From: Yersinia artesiana
GTDB taxonomy: Bacteria > Pseudomonadota > Gammaproteobacteria > Enterobacterales > Enterobacteriaceae
Direction: 5' to 3'
Assembly: GCF_902726545.1 (NCBI RefSeq)
Contig: NZ_CACVAD010000028.1
Coordinates: forward strand, 1 to 64,000
DNA: 64,000 nt
Position numbers and translations under genes: made by a program. The notes below the pieces were generated by a model, which made no database searches, had not been told where the DNA came from, and saw only the letters and a program-made list of their open reading frames with translations. Of this stretch, positions 12,574-22,365 are shown one piece after another (positions within the stretch are counted from its first letter, which is position 1; each line of letters opens with the position of its first letter).

Positions 12574-13863
12574 TTACTTAAGCGCAGGTTCGTCTTCCGT
12601 CGCCTCAATAATTTCTTCTTCGGTGCGGATCAAGCTAATCACTTTGAACAACAGGCTCAGGCCGATACCTACGACAGTTGCCAGTGCCATGCCTTTCAAC
12701 TCAGTTGCACCAATGTTCACTTTCGCGCCGCTCACCCCAATGATCAGGATAACAGAGGTTAAGATCAGGTTTTGTGCTTTGTTATAGTCAACTTTTGACT
12801 CGATCAACACGCGAATACCTGACGCCGCAATAACCCCGTACAGCAGCAGGGAGACGCCCCCCATAACCGGTACCGGCACCGCCTGAATTGCAGCGGCCAA
12901 CTTGCCGACACAAGAGAGCATAATCGCCAGAATCGCCGCACCACCGATAACCCAGGTACTGTAAACACGGGTGATCGCCATAACGCCGATATTTTCACCA
13001 TAAGTGGTATTCGGTGTCGAACCGAAGAAACCTGAAATAACCGTCGAAATACCATTAGCAAACATCGAACGATGCAGGCCAGGGTCACGAATCAAATCTT
13101 TTTTCACAATATTCGCTGTGACCACCAAATGCCCAATATGCTCGGCAATCACCACCAATGCCGCGGGCAAGATGGTCAGAATGGCAAACCACTCAAAACG
13201 CGGGGTATAGAATGTCGGCAAGGCAAACCAATGCGCTTCACGAATAGGAGTCAAATCAACCACCCCCATCACGAATGACAAGGCATAACCGACCAGTACA
13301 CCAATCAGAATAGGGATAATGGCAAAGAAACCACGGAATAACACTGACCCCAGAATGGTCACACCTAAGGTCACCATTGAAATGATGATGGTGGCGGAAT
13401 CGACTGTCACCCCTTCGGCAGGCAGCAACCCCGCCATTCCCGCAGCCACGCCAGCCAATTCAAGGCCGATAACCGCCACAATCGCCCCCATTGCCGCTGG
13501 TGGGAACAGCACATTCAACCAACCGGTGCCAGCTTTTTTTACAATCAGCGCCACCAGACAGAACAATACACCGCACATGATAAAACCGCCCAAGGCGACT
13601 TCGTAACCCAATGGCAGTAATAGCAATACTGGCGAAATAAAGGCAAAACTGGAACCCAGATAAGCCGGGATTTTTCCCTTACAAATAAATAAGTAAAGCA
13701 AGGTTCCGATGCCGTTAAACAACAGCACCGTCGCCGGGTTAATTTTAAACAGAATAGGAACTAAAACAGTGGCACCAAACATTGCGAACAAATGTTGGAA
13801 ACTCAGGGGGATCGTCTGGAGCAGCGGTGGGCGCTCGCTGACGCCAATGGTGCGACGGCTCAT
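12574..13863 (-). CDS. uraA: Uracil permease UraA
   Basis: UraA is a uracil-proton symporter of the nucleobase-cation symporter-2 family in the inner membrane. The 429-residue protein equals E. coli UraA in length, has about 14 membrane segments, and keeps the family blocks GLELAGVAAGMAGLLP, EHIGHLVVTANIV and FFGSTPNTTYGENIGVMAITRV. It lies downstream of upp, which traps the imported uracil as UMP, but an intervening terminator-like hairpin may limit readthrough. Confidence 0.97.
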   Translation of the reverse strand: MSRRTIGVSERPPLLQTIPLSFQHLFAMFGATVLVPILFKINPATVLLFNGIGTLLYLFICKGKIPAYLGSSFAFISPVLLLLPLGYEVALGGFIMCGVLFCLVALIVKKAGTGWLNVLFPPAAMGAIVAVIGLELAGVAAGMAGLLPAEGVTVDSATIIISMVTLGVTILGSVLFRGFFAIIPILIGVLVGYALSFVMGVVDLTPIREAHWFALPTFYTPRFEWFAILTILPAALVVIAEHIGHLVVTANIVKKDLIRDPGLHRSMFANGISTVISGFFGSTPNTTYGENIGVMAITRVYSTWVIGGAAILAIMLSCVGKLAAAIQAVPVPVMGGVSLLLYGVIAASGIRVLIESKVDYNKAQNLILTSVILIIGVSGAKVNIGATELKGMALATVVGIGLSLLFKVISLIRTEEEIIEATEDEPALK

Positions 13864-13920
13864 TTTCTCTATCCTCTAATGAAAGTTATATGGTGTGGTG
13901 TTGAATGCTAAAAATTATTC

Positions 13921-13948
13921 AAAAAAAAGCCGACTATCGAGTCGGCTA
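13921..13948 (-). terminator. Hairpin and T-run between upp and uraA
   Basis: On the minus strand AGCCGAC and GTCGGCT form a 7-bp stem with a 6-nt loop followed by eight T. It lies after upp and about 60 bp before uraA, so it may act as a terminator or attenuator within the upp-uraA unit. Confidence 0.7.
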
Positions 13949-13977
13949 TCTACTAAAGGTTATTCCAGTATGCGGTA

Positions 13978-14092
13978 ATGAGCACAGGCAGTTTGGACAC
14001 GGACAGCGCACAGAAACCGGAGCGTACACGCAGTACGTGAGGATTTCGAGCACTGCCCTGGTTCAAAATGGCAAGCGAATAGCATAATGGGG
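13978..14092. repeat. Putative structured intergenic repeat after upp
   Basis: This noncoding block has nested pairing: an outer GGCAGT (13987) with ACTGCC (14052) and an inner CGTAC / GTACG (14023-14037) inside the segment CCGGAGCGTACACGCAGTAC. From memory, similar sequence recurs in intergenic regions of Yersinia and relatives, but only one copy is in this window, so repeat status is an inference. Confidence 0.45.
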
Positions 14093-14099
14093 TGACCTT

Positions 14100-14726
14100 T
14101 TATTTGGTTCCGAAAATCTTATCACCGGCATCACCCAATCCAGGGATAATGTAGCCGTGTTCGTTCAGGCCTTGATCGATGGAAGCGGTGTACAGCTCGA
14201 CATCTGGGTGAGCGGCTTCCAGCGCTTTGATGCCCTCAGGAGCGGCGACCAATACCAATACCTTAATACTCTTACAACCCGCTTTCTTGAGCAGATCAAT
14301 GGTGGCAATCATCGAACCACCGGTTGCCAGCATCGGGTCAACCACCAGCGCCATGCGCTCATCGATATTTGATACCAGCTTCTGGAAGTAAGGGACTGGT
14401 TTTAGGGTTTCTTCATCACGATAGACACCCACCACACTGATGCGCGCGCTAGGTACATTTTCCAATACCCCTTCCATCATGCCCAAACCAGCACGCAGAA
14501 TAGGGACTACGGTAATTTTCTTACCTTTAATCTGTTCAATCTCAACCGGCCCGTTCCAACCCTCGATGGTGACTTTTTCAGTTTCCAGATCGGCGGTTGC
14601 CACGTAAGTCAGCAAACTCCCCACTTCAGACGCTAACTCGCGAAAACGCTTCGTACTGATATCATTCTCACGCATCAAACCAAGTTTATGTTTTACTAGC
14701 GGGTGTTTCACCTCAACGATCTTCAT
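14100..14726 (-). CDS. upp: Uracil phosphoribosyltransferase Upp
   Basis: Upp converts uracil and PRPP to UMP in pyrimidine salvage. From [16 protein letters not shown] the protein is 208 residues, exactly the E. coli length; the upstream extension to 14759 is disregarded. The PRPP-binding loop [12 protein letters not shown] and the uracil-binding C-terminus [16 protein letters not shown] are intact. It is divergent from purM and upstream of uraA. Confidence 0.97.
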   Translation of the reverse strand: MKIVEVKHPLVKHKLGLMRENDISTKRFRELASEVGSLLTYVATADLETEKVTIEGWNGPVEIEQIKGKKITVVPILRAGLGMMEGVLENVPSARISVVGVYRDEETLKPVPYFQKLVSNIDERMALVVDPMLATGGSMIATIDLLKKAGCKSIKVLVLVAAPEGIKALEAAHPDVELYTASIDQGLNEHGYIIPGLGDAGDKIFGTK

Positions 14727-14880
14727 TATTTTTCTCCTGGTTAGGCGACTGGCGGCCAAAAAAATCGCGAGATTATACCGCCTTTTTTTTTGAACGCCAC
14801 AATGAATAGCCTGATTCAGATCAATAGAAAATCATTATTAAGTCAAGAAAGCTAAAAATCGGAGTGATATCACAAGCTAC

Positions 14881-14896
14881 TCGCAAACGTTTGCCT
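14881..14896 (+). promoter_or_regulatory. PurR operator upstream of purM
   Basis: GCAAACGTTTGC (14883-14894) is a perfect palindrome matching the PurR consensus ACGCAAACGTTTNCGT. A TAGAAT-like -10 begins about 10 bp downstream, so PurR bound here would block the purM promoter, as known for E. coli purMN. Confidence 0.9.
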
Positions 14897-14961
14897 GCGC
14901 TGTTAGAATTGTCGCGTTTTCTTCCTAAGCTCAAACAGCCAACCGCAGTGGGGACCTCGCA

Positions 14962-16005
14962 GTGACCAACAAAACCTCTCTCAGCTATAAAGACGCAGGT
15001 GTAGATATTGATGCCGGCAATGACCTTGTTGATCGCATAAAAGGTGTGGTTAAACAGACTCGTCGCCCGGAAGTGATGGGGGGATTGGGCGGCTTCGGTG
15101 CCCTCTGCGCTTTGCCACAAAAATACCGTGAACCTATTCTGGTTTCAGGCACCGACGGCGTAGGCACCAAGCTGCGTCTGGCGATGGACCTGAAACGTCA
15201 CGATACCATCGGTATCGATTTAGTCGCCATGTGTGTCAACGACCTGGTAGTTCAAGGCGCAGAACCACTGTTCTTCCTTGATTACTTTGCTACCGGTAAA
15301 CTGGATGTGGATACTGCCGCCAGTGTGATTACCGGAATTGCCGAAGGGTGCAAACAATCAGGTTGTGCGCTGGTTGGTGGTGAAACGGCCGAAATGCCGG
15401 GGATGTACCACGGTGAAGATTACGACGTTGCCGGTTTCTGTGTTGGCGTGGTCGAAAAGTCAGAAATTATCGACGGCAGCAAGGTGGCACCAGGTGATGC
15501 ACTGGTGGCGTTAGGGGCTAGCGGCCCGCACTCTAACGGTTACTCTTTGGTGCGCAAAATTCTGGAAGTCAGTCAAACCAATCCAGAACAGACCCAATTG
15601 GATGGCAAATCTCTGGCCGACCATCTGCTGGAACCGACCAAAATCTACGTAAAATCAATTCTTAGCCTGATTGAGCAGCTTGATATCCATGCTATTGCTC
15701 ACCTGACCGGTGGTGGCTTCTGGGAGAATATCCCACGCGTGTTGCCACAAGGGACTCAGGCAGTGATTGATGAAGCTAGCTGGCAGTGGCCTACGGTATT
15801 TAGCTGGTTGCAAGAGACGGGTAATGTCAGCCGCCACGAAATGTACCGTACCTTTAACTGCGGTGTTGGTATGGTTGTTGCGCTCCCCGCTGAACTGGCA
15901 GACAAAGCGGTTGAATTGTTAACCGCATCCGGCGAAAAAGCCTGGAAAATTGGTGTTATCGCTGCGGCGACTGATGGTGCAGAGCAAGTCATTATCAATC
16001 CGTAA
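14962..16005 (+). CDS. purM: Phosphoribosylformylglycinamidine cyclo-ligase PurM
   Basis: PurM (AIR synthase) closes the imidazole ring in step five of de novo purine synthesis. The 347-residue protein starts with GTG, as in E. coli, and has the ATP-binding GTDGVGTKL loop, [11 protein letters not shown], and [13 protein letters not shown]. It is controlled by the PurR operator upstream and followed by purN after 41 bp, a wider gap than the overlapping purM-purN junction in E. coli. Confidence 0.97.
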   Translation: MTNKTSLSYKDAGVDIDAGNDLVDRIKGVVKQTRRPEVMGGLGGFGALCALPQKYREPILVSGTDGVGTKLRLAMDLKRHDTIGIDLVAMCVNDLVVQGAEPLFFLDYFATGKLDVDTAASVITGIAEGCKQSGCALVGGETAEMPGMYHGEDYDVAGFCVGVVEKSEIIDGSKVAPGDALVALGASGPHSNGYSLVRKILEVSQTNPEQTQLDGKSLADHLLEPTKIYVKSILSLIEQLDIHAIAHLTGGGFWENIPRVLPQGTQAVIDEASWQWPTVFSWLQETGNVSRHEMYRTFNCGVGMVVALPAELADKAVELLTASGEKAWKIGVIAAATDGAEQVIINP

Positions 16006-16014
16006 TATTGATAA

Positions 16015-16046
16015 TTCCCCCTGCAACTTCAAGTACGAAGGGTATT
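16015..16046 (+). repeat. ERIC terminal fragment in the purM-purN gap
   Basis: CTGCAACTTCAAGTACGAAGGGTATTA resembles the ERIC right end (GCAGCTTGAAGTATGACGGGTATA). Only this end is present. Its GAAGGG lies 5 nt before the purN ATG and is the only good Shine-Dalgarno sequence there. Confidence 0.6.
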
Positions 16047-16685
16047 ATGAAAAAGATAGTGGTATTGGTCTCGGGCCAAGGCAGTAATTTACAGGCACTG
16101 ATAGACGCCCAACAACAAGGGCGTATTTCAGGGGAGATTAGTGCTGTTTTCAGTAATAATCCTGATGCTTATGGGCTGGAGCGAGCTGAACTGGCAGGTA
16201 TTGCGCATCATGCTCTGGATACCAAGGCTTATGCCGATCGCGCCAGTTTTGATTTAGCATTAGCGCAAGCCATTGATCAGTATCAACCTGATTTACTGGT
16301 GCTGGCGGGTTATATGCGTATTCTTAGCCCGGAATTTGTTCAGCATTATGCTGGCCGGATGTTGAATATTCATCCCTCGCTGCTGCCGAAATACCCCGGT
16401 TTGCATACCCATCGTCAAGCATTGGAAAACGGCGACCAGGAACACGGTACCTCAGTGCATTTTGTCACAGAAGAACTGGATGGCGGCCCGGTCATCCTGC
16501 AAGCCAAAGTCCCGATTTTCAGTGATGATAGCGAAGCGGATGTGATGTTGAGAGTGCAAACTCAAGAGCACAGCATTTACCCGTTAGTGGTCGGCTGGTT
16601 TACTGATGGCCGTCTGGCAATGCGTGATAATGCCGCCTGGCTGGATGATAAACGCTTACCACCCCAAGGCTACGCTGCTGAGTAA
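16047..16685 (+). CDS. purN: Phosphoribosylglycinamide formyltransferase PurN
   Basis: PurN (GAR transformylase) transfers a formyl group from 10-formyl-THF in purine synthesis. From MKKIVVLVSGQGSNLQAL the protein has 212 residues, the E. coli length. The catalytic residues sit in NIHPSLLPKYPGLHTH and the Asp in ELDGGPVILQ. The upstream extension to 16008 is disregarded. It is translated from an ERIC-derived ribosome-binding region and followed by a terminator. Confidence 0.96.
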   Translation: MKKIVVLVSGQGSNLQALIDAQQQGRISGEISAVFSNNPDAYGLERAELAGIAHHALDTKAYADRASFDLALAQAIDQYQPDLLVLAGYMRILSPEFVQHYAGRMLNIHPSLLPKYPGLHTHRQALENGDQEHGTSVHFVTEELDGGPVILQAKVPIFSDDSEADVMLRVQTQEHSIYPLVVGWFTDGRLAMRDNAAWLDDKRLPPQGYAAE

Positions 16686-16703
16686 TATTGGCTTATTGCA
16701 CAA

Positions 16704-16739
16704 TAAAGGCGCGACTTTCTAAAAGGAGCGCCTTTTTTA
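16704..16739 (+). terminator. Terminator of purMN
   Basis: AAAGGCGC and GCGCCTTT form an 8-bp stem with a 15-nt loop followed by a T-run. Confidence 0.85.
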
Positions 16740-16815
16740 TTTCCTCTGTGCTAACACCTCAACTCAATAGTATAATTTTTACGGCAGCAACCGCTGTCCT
16801 ATATGAGGAATAAGC

Positions 16816-17361
16816 ATGTCAACCACTAGCAGCGTCCGGTTACGCCCATTGGAACGGGATGATCTGCCGTTTGTCCATCAGTTAGATAATAATGCCAGCG
16901 TGATGCGTTATTGGTTTGAAGAGCCTTATGAGGCTTTCGTCGAACTGTCTGATCTGTATGATAAACATATCCATGATCAGAGTGAGCGCCGCTTTATTAT
17001 TGAAAGCCAAGGCACCAAAGTAGGTCTGGTGGAGTTAGTCGAAATTAACCACATTCACCGCCGCGCTGAGTTTCAGATTATTATCGACCCGGCCCATCAA
17101 GGTAAAGGTTTTGCCGGTTCGGCTGCACGACTGGCAATGGAATACGGTTTTTCTGTCCTGAATCTGTACAAACTGTATTTGATTGTGGATAAAGAGAATG
17201 AGAAAGCCATTCATATTTATACGAAATTAGGCTTTGAAATCGAAGGTGAATTGAAACAAGAGTTCTTTATCAATGGTGAGTATCGCACAGTAATCCGTAT
17301 GTGTATTTTCCAGCCGCAATACTTGGCTAAACATAAGACACCATCGATAAAGAGTGCTTAA
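16816..17361 (+). CDS. speG: Spermidine N1-acetyltransferase SpeG
   Basis: SpeG acetylates spermidine and spermine using acetyl-CoA, limiting polyamine toxicity. The 181-residue GNAT protein matches the E. coli enzyme over nearly its whole length, including [25 protein letters not shown] and the acetyl-CoA loop [17 protein letters not shown] at 16771 could be the -10 of its own promoter, since a terminator separates it from purN. It converges on pstB. Confidence 0.95.
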   Translation: MSTTSSVRLRPLERDDLPFVHQLDNNASVMRYWFEEPYEAFVELSDLYDKHIHDQSERRFIIESQGTKVGLVELVEINHIHRRAEFQIIIDPAHQGKGFAGSAARLAMEYGFSVLNLYKLYLIVDKENEKAIHIYTKLGFEIEGELKQEFFINGEYRTVIRMCIFQPQYLAKHKTPSIKSA

Positions 17362-17370
17362 CCGATAATC

Positions 17371-17420
17371 AGGTGATTGGCGCTGTAGCAATCCAAACCG
17401 CTTCAGCGCCAATCTCACCT
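17371..17420. terminator. Long inverted repeat between convergent speG and pstB
   Basis: GATTGGCGCTG and CAGCGCCAATC pair perfectly over 11 bp, with AGGTGA/TCACCT extending the arms after a small offset. The placement between converging genes suggests a bidirectional transcription end, but there is no strong T-run on either side. Confidence 0.55.
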
Positions 17421-17428
17421 AAATGCCA

Positions 17429-18241
17429 TCAACCATAGCGTCCGGTAATATAGTCTTCCGTACGCCGCTGATGTGGTGAAGTAAATAACGCATCGGTAGC
17501 GTTATATTCCACCAACGTCCCCTGATGGATAAACGCGGTGTAATCTGAAACCCTGGCCGCCTGCTGCATATTATGGGTCACTAATACCACGGTATACTGC
17601 TGTTTTAATTCGGTAATTAACTCTTCGATAGTTAATGTTGAAATAGGATCTAACGCCGACGTCGGCTCATCAAGTAACAGCACTTCTGGCTCAATCGCGA
17701 TAGCCCGGGCTATCACTAAGCGCTGCTGTTGACCACTGGAGAGACGAAACGCATTTTCGCGCAGCCGGTCTTTGACTTCATGCCACAAAGCGGCAGCGCG
17801 TAATGAGCGCTCGACGGCATCATCCAGTACTCGCCTATCGCGAATTCCCTGCAAACGCAGGCCATAAACCACATTCTCATAAATAGATTTTGGGAAGGGA
17901 TTCGGCCGCTGGAAGACCATGCCGACCCGCCGACGCAATGCCGCCACATCGGTGGTTTTCTCGGTAATCACTTGGTCACCCAGCCGAATCTGCCCCTCAA
18001 GGCGGCAGTTATCCAGCAAATCATTCATGCGATTAAAACAGCGCAACAAGGTTGATTTACCGCAACCGGAAGGGCCAATTAGCGCGGTAACACGGTGTTT
18101 GGGGACATTAAAGGAAATATCATGCAGCACCTGCTTATCGCCATAAAATAAATTGAGCTTTTCGACCGCTAATGCAGTTTGCTCGTGGGTCAATTGCTGC
18201 ACATCTAACAGCGGCAGCGAATCTGGCATCAAAAGTCCCAT
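17429..18241 (-). CDS. pstB: Phosphate ABC transporter ATP-binding protein PstB (second-type system)
   Basis: This 270-residue ATPase energises phosphate import. It has Walker [10 protein letters not shown] (56-64), the ABC signature LSSGQ (167-171), Walker B LLLDEP (188-193) and the H-loop VTHN. RMNDLL and [14 protein letters not shown] are PstB hallmarks. The start at 18241 follows AGGATGAGAT. It is the last gene of pstC-pstA-pstB; no pstS or phoU follows, unlike the classical operon, so it probably works with a binding protein encoded elsewhere. Confidence 0.93.
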   Translation of the reverse strand: MGLLMPDSLPLLDVQQLTHEQTALAVEKLNLFYGDKQVLHDISFNVPKHRVTALIGPSGCGKSTLLRCFNRMNDLLDNCRLEGQIRLGDQVITEKTTDVAALRRRVGMVFQRPNPFPKSIYENVVYGLRLQGIRDRRVLDDAVERSLRAAALWHEVKDRLRENAFRLSSGQQQRLVIARAIAIEPEVLLLDEPTSALDPISTLTIEELITELKQQYTVVLVTHNMQQAARVSDYTAFIHQGTLVEYNATDALFTSPHQRRTEDYITGRYG

Positions 18242-18269
18242 ATCTCATCCTGCGGGTTAAAAAGTTCAG

Positions 18270-19934
18270 TCACAGCATTAAACCACGGTATTTTTCGCGC
18301 AGATGATGGCGAATACCAATAGCCGCTAAATTAAGGCCTACCACAATAATCACCAGCAGTAGCGCGGTGGCAAAGACTAATGGCCGGGCAGATTCTACAT
18401 TGGGGCTTTGGAATGCCATATCGTATATCTGGAAGCTTAAATGCATAAATTTACGTTCTAAATGCAGGAACGGGAAAACACCGTCTACTGGCAATAGCGG
18501 CGCTGATTTCACCACCCCCACCAGCATCAAGGGAGCCGTTTCCCCTGCGGCTCGCGCTACCGCCAAAATCAGCCCGGTTATCATCGCCGGGGCTGCCATC
18601 GGCAACACAATATGCCACAGTGTCTCGGCTTTACTGGCTCCCAACGCCAATGAGCCTTGCCGCAAGCTGGCCGGAATGCGCGATAACCCTTCCTCAGTGG
18701 CAACAATCACCACCGGCAATGTCAATAAAGCCAGTGTTAACGCCGCCCAGAGCACACCCGGCGTACCAAATGTCGGGTTAGGCAAAGCTTCGGGATAAAA
18801 CAGTTTATCCAGTGAGCCACCGATAAAATAGACAAAAAAACCGAGACCAAACACCCCATAGACAATGGAAGGCACACCTGCCAAATTCACCACGGAAATA
18901 CGAATCATCCGAGTCAGCCAGTTTTTCCCTGCATATTCATGTAAGTAAACCGCAGCAATCACCCCCAATGGCATGACCACAATAGACATCAGGATCACCA
19001 TCAGCACCGTGCCAAAAATAGCCGGGAACACCCCACCCTCAGTATTGGCGTTGCGCGGGTTATCGGTCAGAAACTTATGTGTTTGTACCGCGAAATGGCG
19101 TAGTTTCTGCCCAAGACTCATATCATTGGGGTACCAGGCACGGTTGATTTGGCTCAGTGGCAGTGGATGAATTTGCCCATTCATATCGCGCAATAGCAGA
19201 GTGTAACGGCTTTGGTCGCTTTGCAAGCCGCGTAATTGTTCCATCATCGCCTGATGGCTGCGCTGGAGTTCGCCCCACTCGGCTTCAATGCGGTCTTGCG
19301 CTTTGCCATCAAAGTCACCGCTCATTTGCAGGCGTTTTTTCTGTAGTCGCAATGCTTCGAACTGTTGATTCAGCATGTTCATCTGGCGGAACTGAATATC
19401 TTTGGACTGCCTGAGCAGCGCCTGTATGACCGGAATACGTTTTTGCAGTTCCTGAGCTAAATTATCGCCCACCACCGGCTGGCCGTTATCCAGCATTCCA
19501 GCCAGAAATCCGTATGCCGTACCATTAATGTGGCGGTCTAACACCAACACATCTTTAGGCTGGCTACGCTGTTGAATATCGGTGTTCAGCAAGCGATGAA
19601 AATCTTGTCCTTGTATCTCACGATTACCGGTCTTAATCAGATAACGGGTCACAGTTTCACCCGCTTCAGGCGGTAACATAATACCAGCCTGCTCTAGTTG
19701 TTCGCGTGGGAGGGACTGCTGCTGATAAATTTCACCAATCACCCGGACGGGGCCGGCGGCAGTTTGTTTGAGTTCAAAAACGTAAACCGGGCTGGGCCAG
19801 AAATAACGCAGCCCCTGCCCCGCCAGCAATAAAACCACGCCCAGCAAGGCCAACAAGCTGATACTCACCGCCCCAGCCGTCAGCCAGATCCACGGCGAGC
19901 CGGAAGCGAACCATTTTTTGGTAAAGCCAGTCAT
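18270..19934 (-). CDS. pstA: Phosphate ABC transporter permease PstA, long form
   Basis: At 554 residues this permease is almost twice the length of classical E. coli PstA (296). The C-terminal half carries the permease domain (GGVFPAIFGTVLMVILMS, GASKAETLWHIVLPMAAPAMITGLILAVARAAGETAPL with the EAA-type loop). The N-terminal half has one membrane helix (about 17-42) followed by a large hydrophilic segment with a Gln/Arg-rich coiled-coil stretch (about 185-240). Long PstA forms of this type are known in Vibrio, Pseudomonas and Yersinia. It overlaps pstC by one base. Confidence 0.92.
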   Translation of the reverse strand: MTGFTKKWFASGSPWIWLTAGAVSISLLALLGVVLLLAGQGLRYFWPSPVYVFELKQTAAGPVRVIGEIYQQQSLPREQLEQAGIMLPPEAGETVTRYLIKTGNREIQGQDFHRLLNTDIQQRSQPKDVLVLDRHINGTAYGFLAGMLDNGQPVVGDNLAQELQKRIPVIQALLRQSKDIQFRQMNMLNQQFEALRLQKKRLQMSGDFDGKAQDRIEAEWGELQRSHQAMMEQLRGLQSDQSRYTLLLRDMNGQIHPLPLSQINRAWYPNDMSLGQKLRHFAVQTHKFLTDNPRNANTEGGVFPAIFGTVLMVILMSIVVMPLGVIAAVYLHEYAGKNWLTRMIRISVVNLAGVPSIVYGVFGLGFFVYFIGGSLDKLFYPEALPNPTFGTPGVLWAALTLALLTLPVVIVATEEGLSRIPASLRQGSLALGASKAETLWHIVLPMAAPAMITGLILAVARAAGETAPLMLVGVVKSAPLLPVDGVFPFLHLERKFMHLSFQIYDMAFQSPNVESARPLVFATALLLVIIVVGLNLAAIGIRHHLREKYRGLML

Positions 19935-22120
19935 CAGACAATCTGCTCCATTTGATAGCGTTCACGTAACCGCAAGCGAATGGACTCGGCGAGTGTATTG
20001 ACTAAAAACGTGAAACAAAACAGCACTAAGGCCGTCAAGAACAGCACCCGATAATGACCACTGCCCATCACCGCCTCCGGCATTTCAATGGCAATATTAG
20101 CGGCCATCGCCCGTAACCCTTGGAAAATGCTGCCATCGATAATCGGTGTATTGCCGGTCGCCATCAGTACAATCATGGTTTCCCCTACTGCGCGGCCAAA
20201 ACCAATCATTAATGCGGAAAAAATACCGGCATAAGCGGAAGGCAGCACCACACGAATCAGGGTTTGCCACGGGGTCGCCCCCAATGCCAGAGAACCCTGA
20301 CTCAGCGATGGCGGCACGCTAAATAGTGCATCTTCCGCCAGCGAGAAAATGACCGGGATCAGGGCAAAGCCCATGGCAACCCCCACGACTAAGGCATTGC
20401 GCTGGTCATAATTATCGCCCAACCATTCATGCAACGGCACTCCCAGCACAGCTATCGCCAGTTTTGGCCCCAACCAAAGTGCCAGCCAGCCAGTCAATAA
20501 AATGACCGGTAGCAAAATAATGACATCCCAGCCCGCAGGCAACTGGCGTTGCTTTTTTGCCGCCAATCGAGCGCTACCCCAGCCACACAATAAAATCGTC
20601 AATGCCAGCAAGGGGGACAACAATAAAATACCGGTCAAATACTGTTCGATAACCGGAGCCAGCCAAATTCCGGCAATCAAACCGATCACCACCGTTGGAA
20701 AGGCTCCCATCATCTCAATCGTCGGTTTAACCACCCGCCTTAGGCCCGCCGACATAAAATAAGCAGTATAAATAGCACCAGCCAATGCCAGCGGCACAGC
20801 AAATAACATGGCGTAGCCCGCCGCCTTTAAGGTGCCAAAAATAATGGGGATTAGGCTGAATTTGGCTTGATAGCTCTCTTGTGCCGAACTTGACTGCCAA
20901 ACATAGGCCGGTTCGGGGTAGTTCTCATACCACACCCGCTGCCATAAGCTGCGCCAATTGATATCAGGATAGCGATTGTCTAATTGATAGGTAGACCAAC
21001 CGGCAGCATTCTCGACCAGCAAGTTATCGCCCCAAGGGGAGAATGCCGCATGAGTCATGCCCGCCACCAGTTTATGTTGTAATAGCGGTGCTGACTGGAT
21101 ACTGGAGAACAGTGATAGTTCGCCTTGTGGCGATAATGAAGCAAATACCCGCCGCGTGTTTTCAGTGGTTAGTAAGCCCTTACCTGCGGGTGTAAAGCTG
21201 CGAATTCGCGTCAAATGATATTGGTTGTCTGGCCCTTTGGGGACATCAAACCATTGTGTGACGGCACCGTCCGGCGATTGAACTAACAGTGACTTTCCGC
21301 CCGCTAATAGAGAAAGGTGCAACGGCCCTTTCGACGGGTGTTTGTCATCTTGCAAAGAAACCACTTCTCGTAATGTCAGTTCAGCGCCAACTTGATAGAT
21401 ATACACCTGATGGTCAGATAACAGATAGAGCAGACGCCCGTCGGGTGCTAATAACAGTTGGTCAATGGCCTTGGGGACATCCGTTAGTTCGGTAACCTGC
21501 TGCCCTTGAGCAGTAAACACTCCGGCCATCAGGCGGCCATCTGCGGCAGTTGCAGCAATAGAAAAGTGTTGTGGTTGTGGTTCAGCCAGCACCAACTGGC
21601 TCAGTTTTTGGCCGGTCAAATCCAGAAAACGCGGTTGCTCGCCCAGTGGAAATTGCCAGCGTGGTGGTGTCGCTGAAAAATCAGGTTGCAGCAGCATAAA
21701 ACGACCATTGCTCAAGCCAATGCCATACAAAGATTGACTACCCGCAGCACGGCTGATTGACACTGGCAGGGGTGATAATTGCTGCTCACTGATAAGGCTA
21801 CCGGCGGGAGATTCACCCTGTTTATCCAGCCGAATGAAATAACCTCTGCCCTTATCATCAATGCGGTACCCCACCAGCCCTTGGGCATCCGTCCCCATAG
21901 CAATAGTCGGCGCACTGCGATTCACGGCAAACTGATGGTGCAAATTGATGGACGCGGGCTTAAATAAGGGGAGAGCAGCGTACAATAAATAGACGAAAAT
22001 CAGCATTAGGGTCAGCAAAACCAACAGGCCACTACCCGTCACCAACATACGCACCAGACGTTCAATAACAGCCCGGCGCTTATCTCTCCCTGATGGTGTT
22101 ACCACACCCGCTTGCTGCAT
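19934..22120 (-). CDS. pstC: Phosphate ABC transporter permease PstC, long form
   Basis: The 728-residue protein has one N-terminal membrane helix (about 35-55), a large hydrophilic region of roughly 350 residues with repeated beta-type segments resembling a propeller (for example LLAPDGRLLYLLSDHQVYIY), and a C-terminal ABC permease domain with GATPWQTLIRVVLPSAYAGIFSALMIGFGRAVGETM. Classical PstC has about 319 residues. GAGGTAAG precedes the ATG. It is first in pstCAB and divergent from ppk, with a candidate Pho box in between. Confidence 0.92.
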   Translation of the reverse strand: MQQAGVVTPSGRDKRRAVIERLVRMLVTGSGLLVLLTLMLIFVYLLYAALPLFKPASINLHHQFAVNRSAPTIAMGTDAQGLVGYRIDDKGRGYFIRLDKQGESPAGSLISEQQLSPLPVSISRAAGSQSLYGIGLSNGRFMLLQPDFSATPPRWQFPLGEQPRFLDLTGQKLSQLVLAEPQPQHFSIAATAADGRLMAGVFTAQGQQVTELTDVPKAIDQLLLAPDGRLLYLLSDHQVYIYQVGAELTLREVVSLQDDKHPSKGPLHLSLLAGGKSLLVQSPDGAVTQWFDVPKGPDNQYHLTRIRSFTPAGKGLLTTENTRRVFASLSPQGELSLFSSIQSAPLLQHKLVAGMTHAAFSPWGDNLLVENAAGWSTYQLDNRYPDINWRSLWQRVWYENYPEPAYVWQSSSAQESYQAKFSLIPIIFGTLKAAGYAMLFAVPLALAGAIYTAYFMSAGLRRVVKPTIEMMGAFPTVVIGLIAGIWLAPVIEQYLTGILLLSPLLALTILLCGWGSARLAAKKQRQLPAGWDVIILLPVILLTGWLALWLGPKLAIAVLGVPLHEWLGDNYDQRNALVVGVAMGFALIPVIFSLAEDALFSVPPSLSQGSLALGATPWQTLIRVVLPSAYAGIFSALMIGFGRAVGETMIVLMATGNTPIIDGSIFQGLRAMAANIAIEMPEAVMGSGHYRVLFLTALVLFCFTFLVNTLAESIRLRLRERYQMEQIV

Positions 22121-22217
22121 AGTCTTGCTTACCTCTACTCTTGCGCTATATCCGGTCTATGTTGCCAATCCAAACGCCTATCTATAATAGATATACCGCC
22201 AGATGACCGAGCATCTT

Positions 22218-22246
22218 ATGTCAGTTTTGTGGCGTTTGCATGACAA
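22218..22246 (-). promoter_or_regulatory. Candidate Pho box upstream of pstC
   Basis: Read on the minus strand, TTGTCAT, ACGCCAC and CTGACAT follow each other at the 11-bp period of PhoB half-sites (consensus CTGTCAT). The outer two are good matches, the middle weak. It lies about 100 bp before the pstC start. Confidence 0.5.
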
Positions 22247-22365
22247 TGTTTGTGATGAGGGTTTGGCAACGTTAACTAATGATATCTGTTGGACTTTCTT
22301 GTCAATCTTTCGCAATAATGATTAAGGACACTAAATACTCCCACAATAATCTTACTGGAGTTGCA

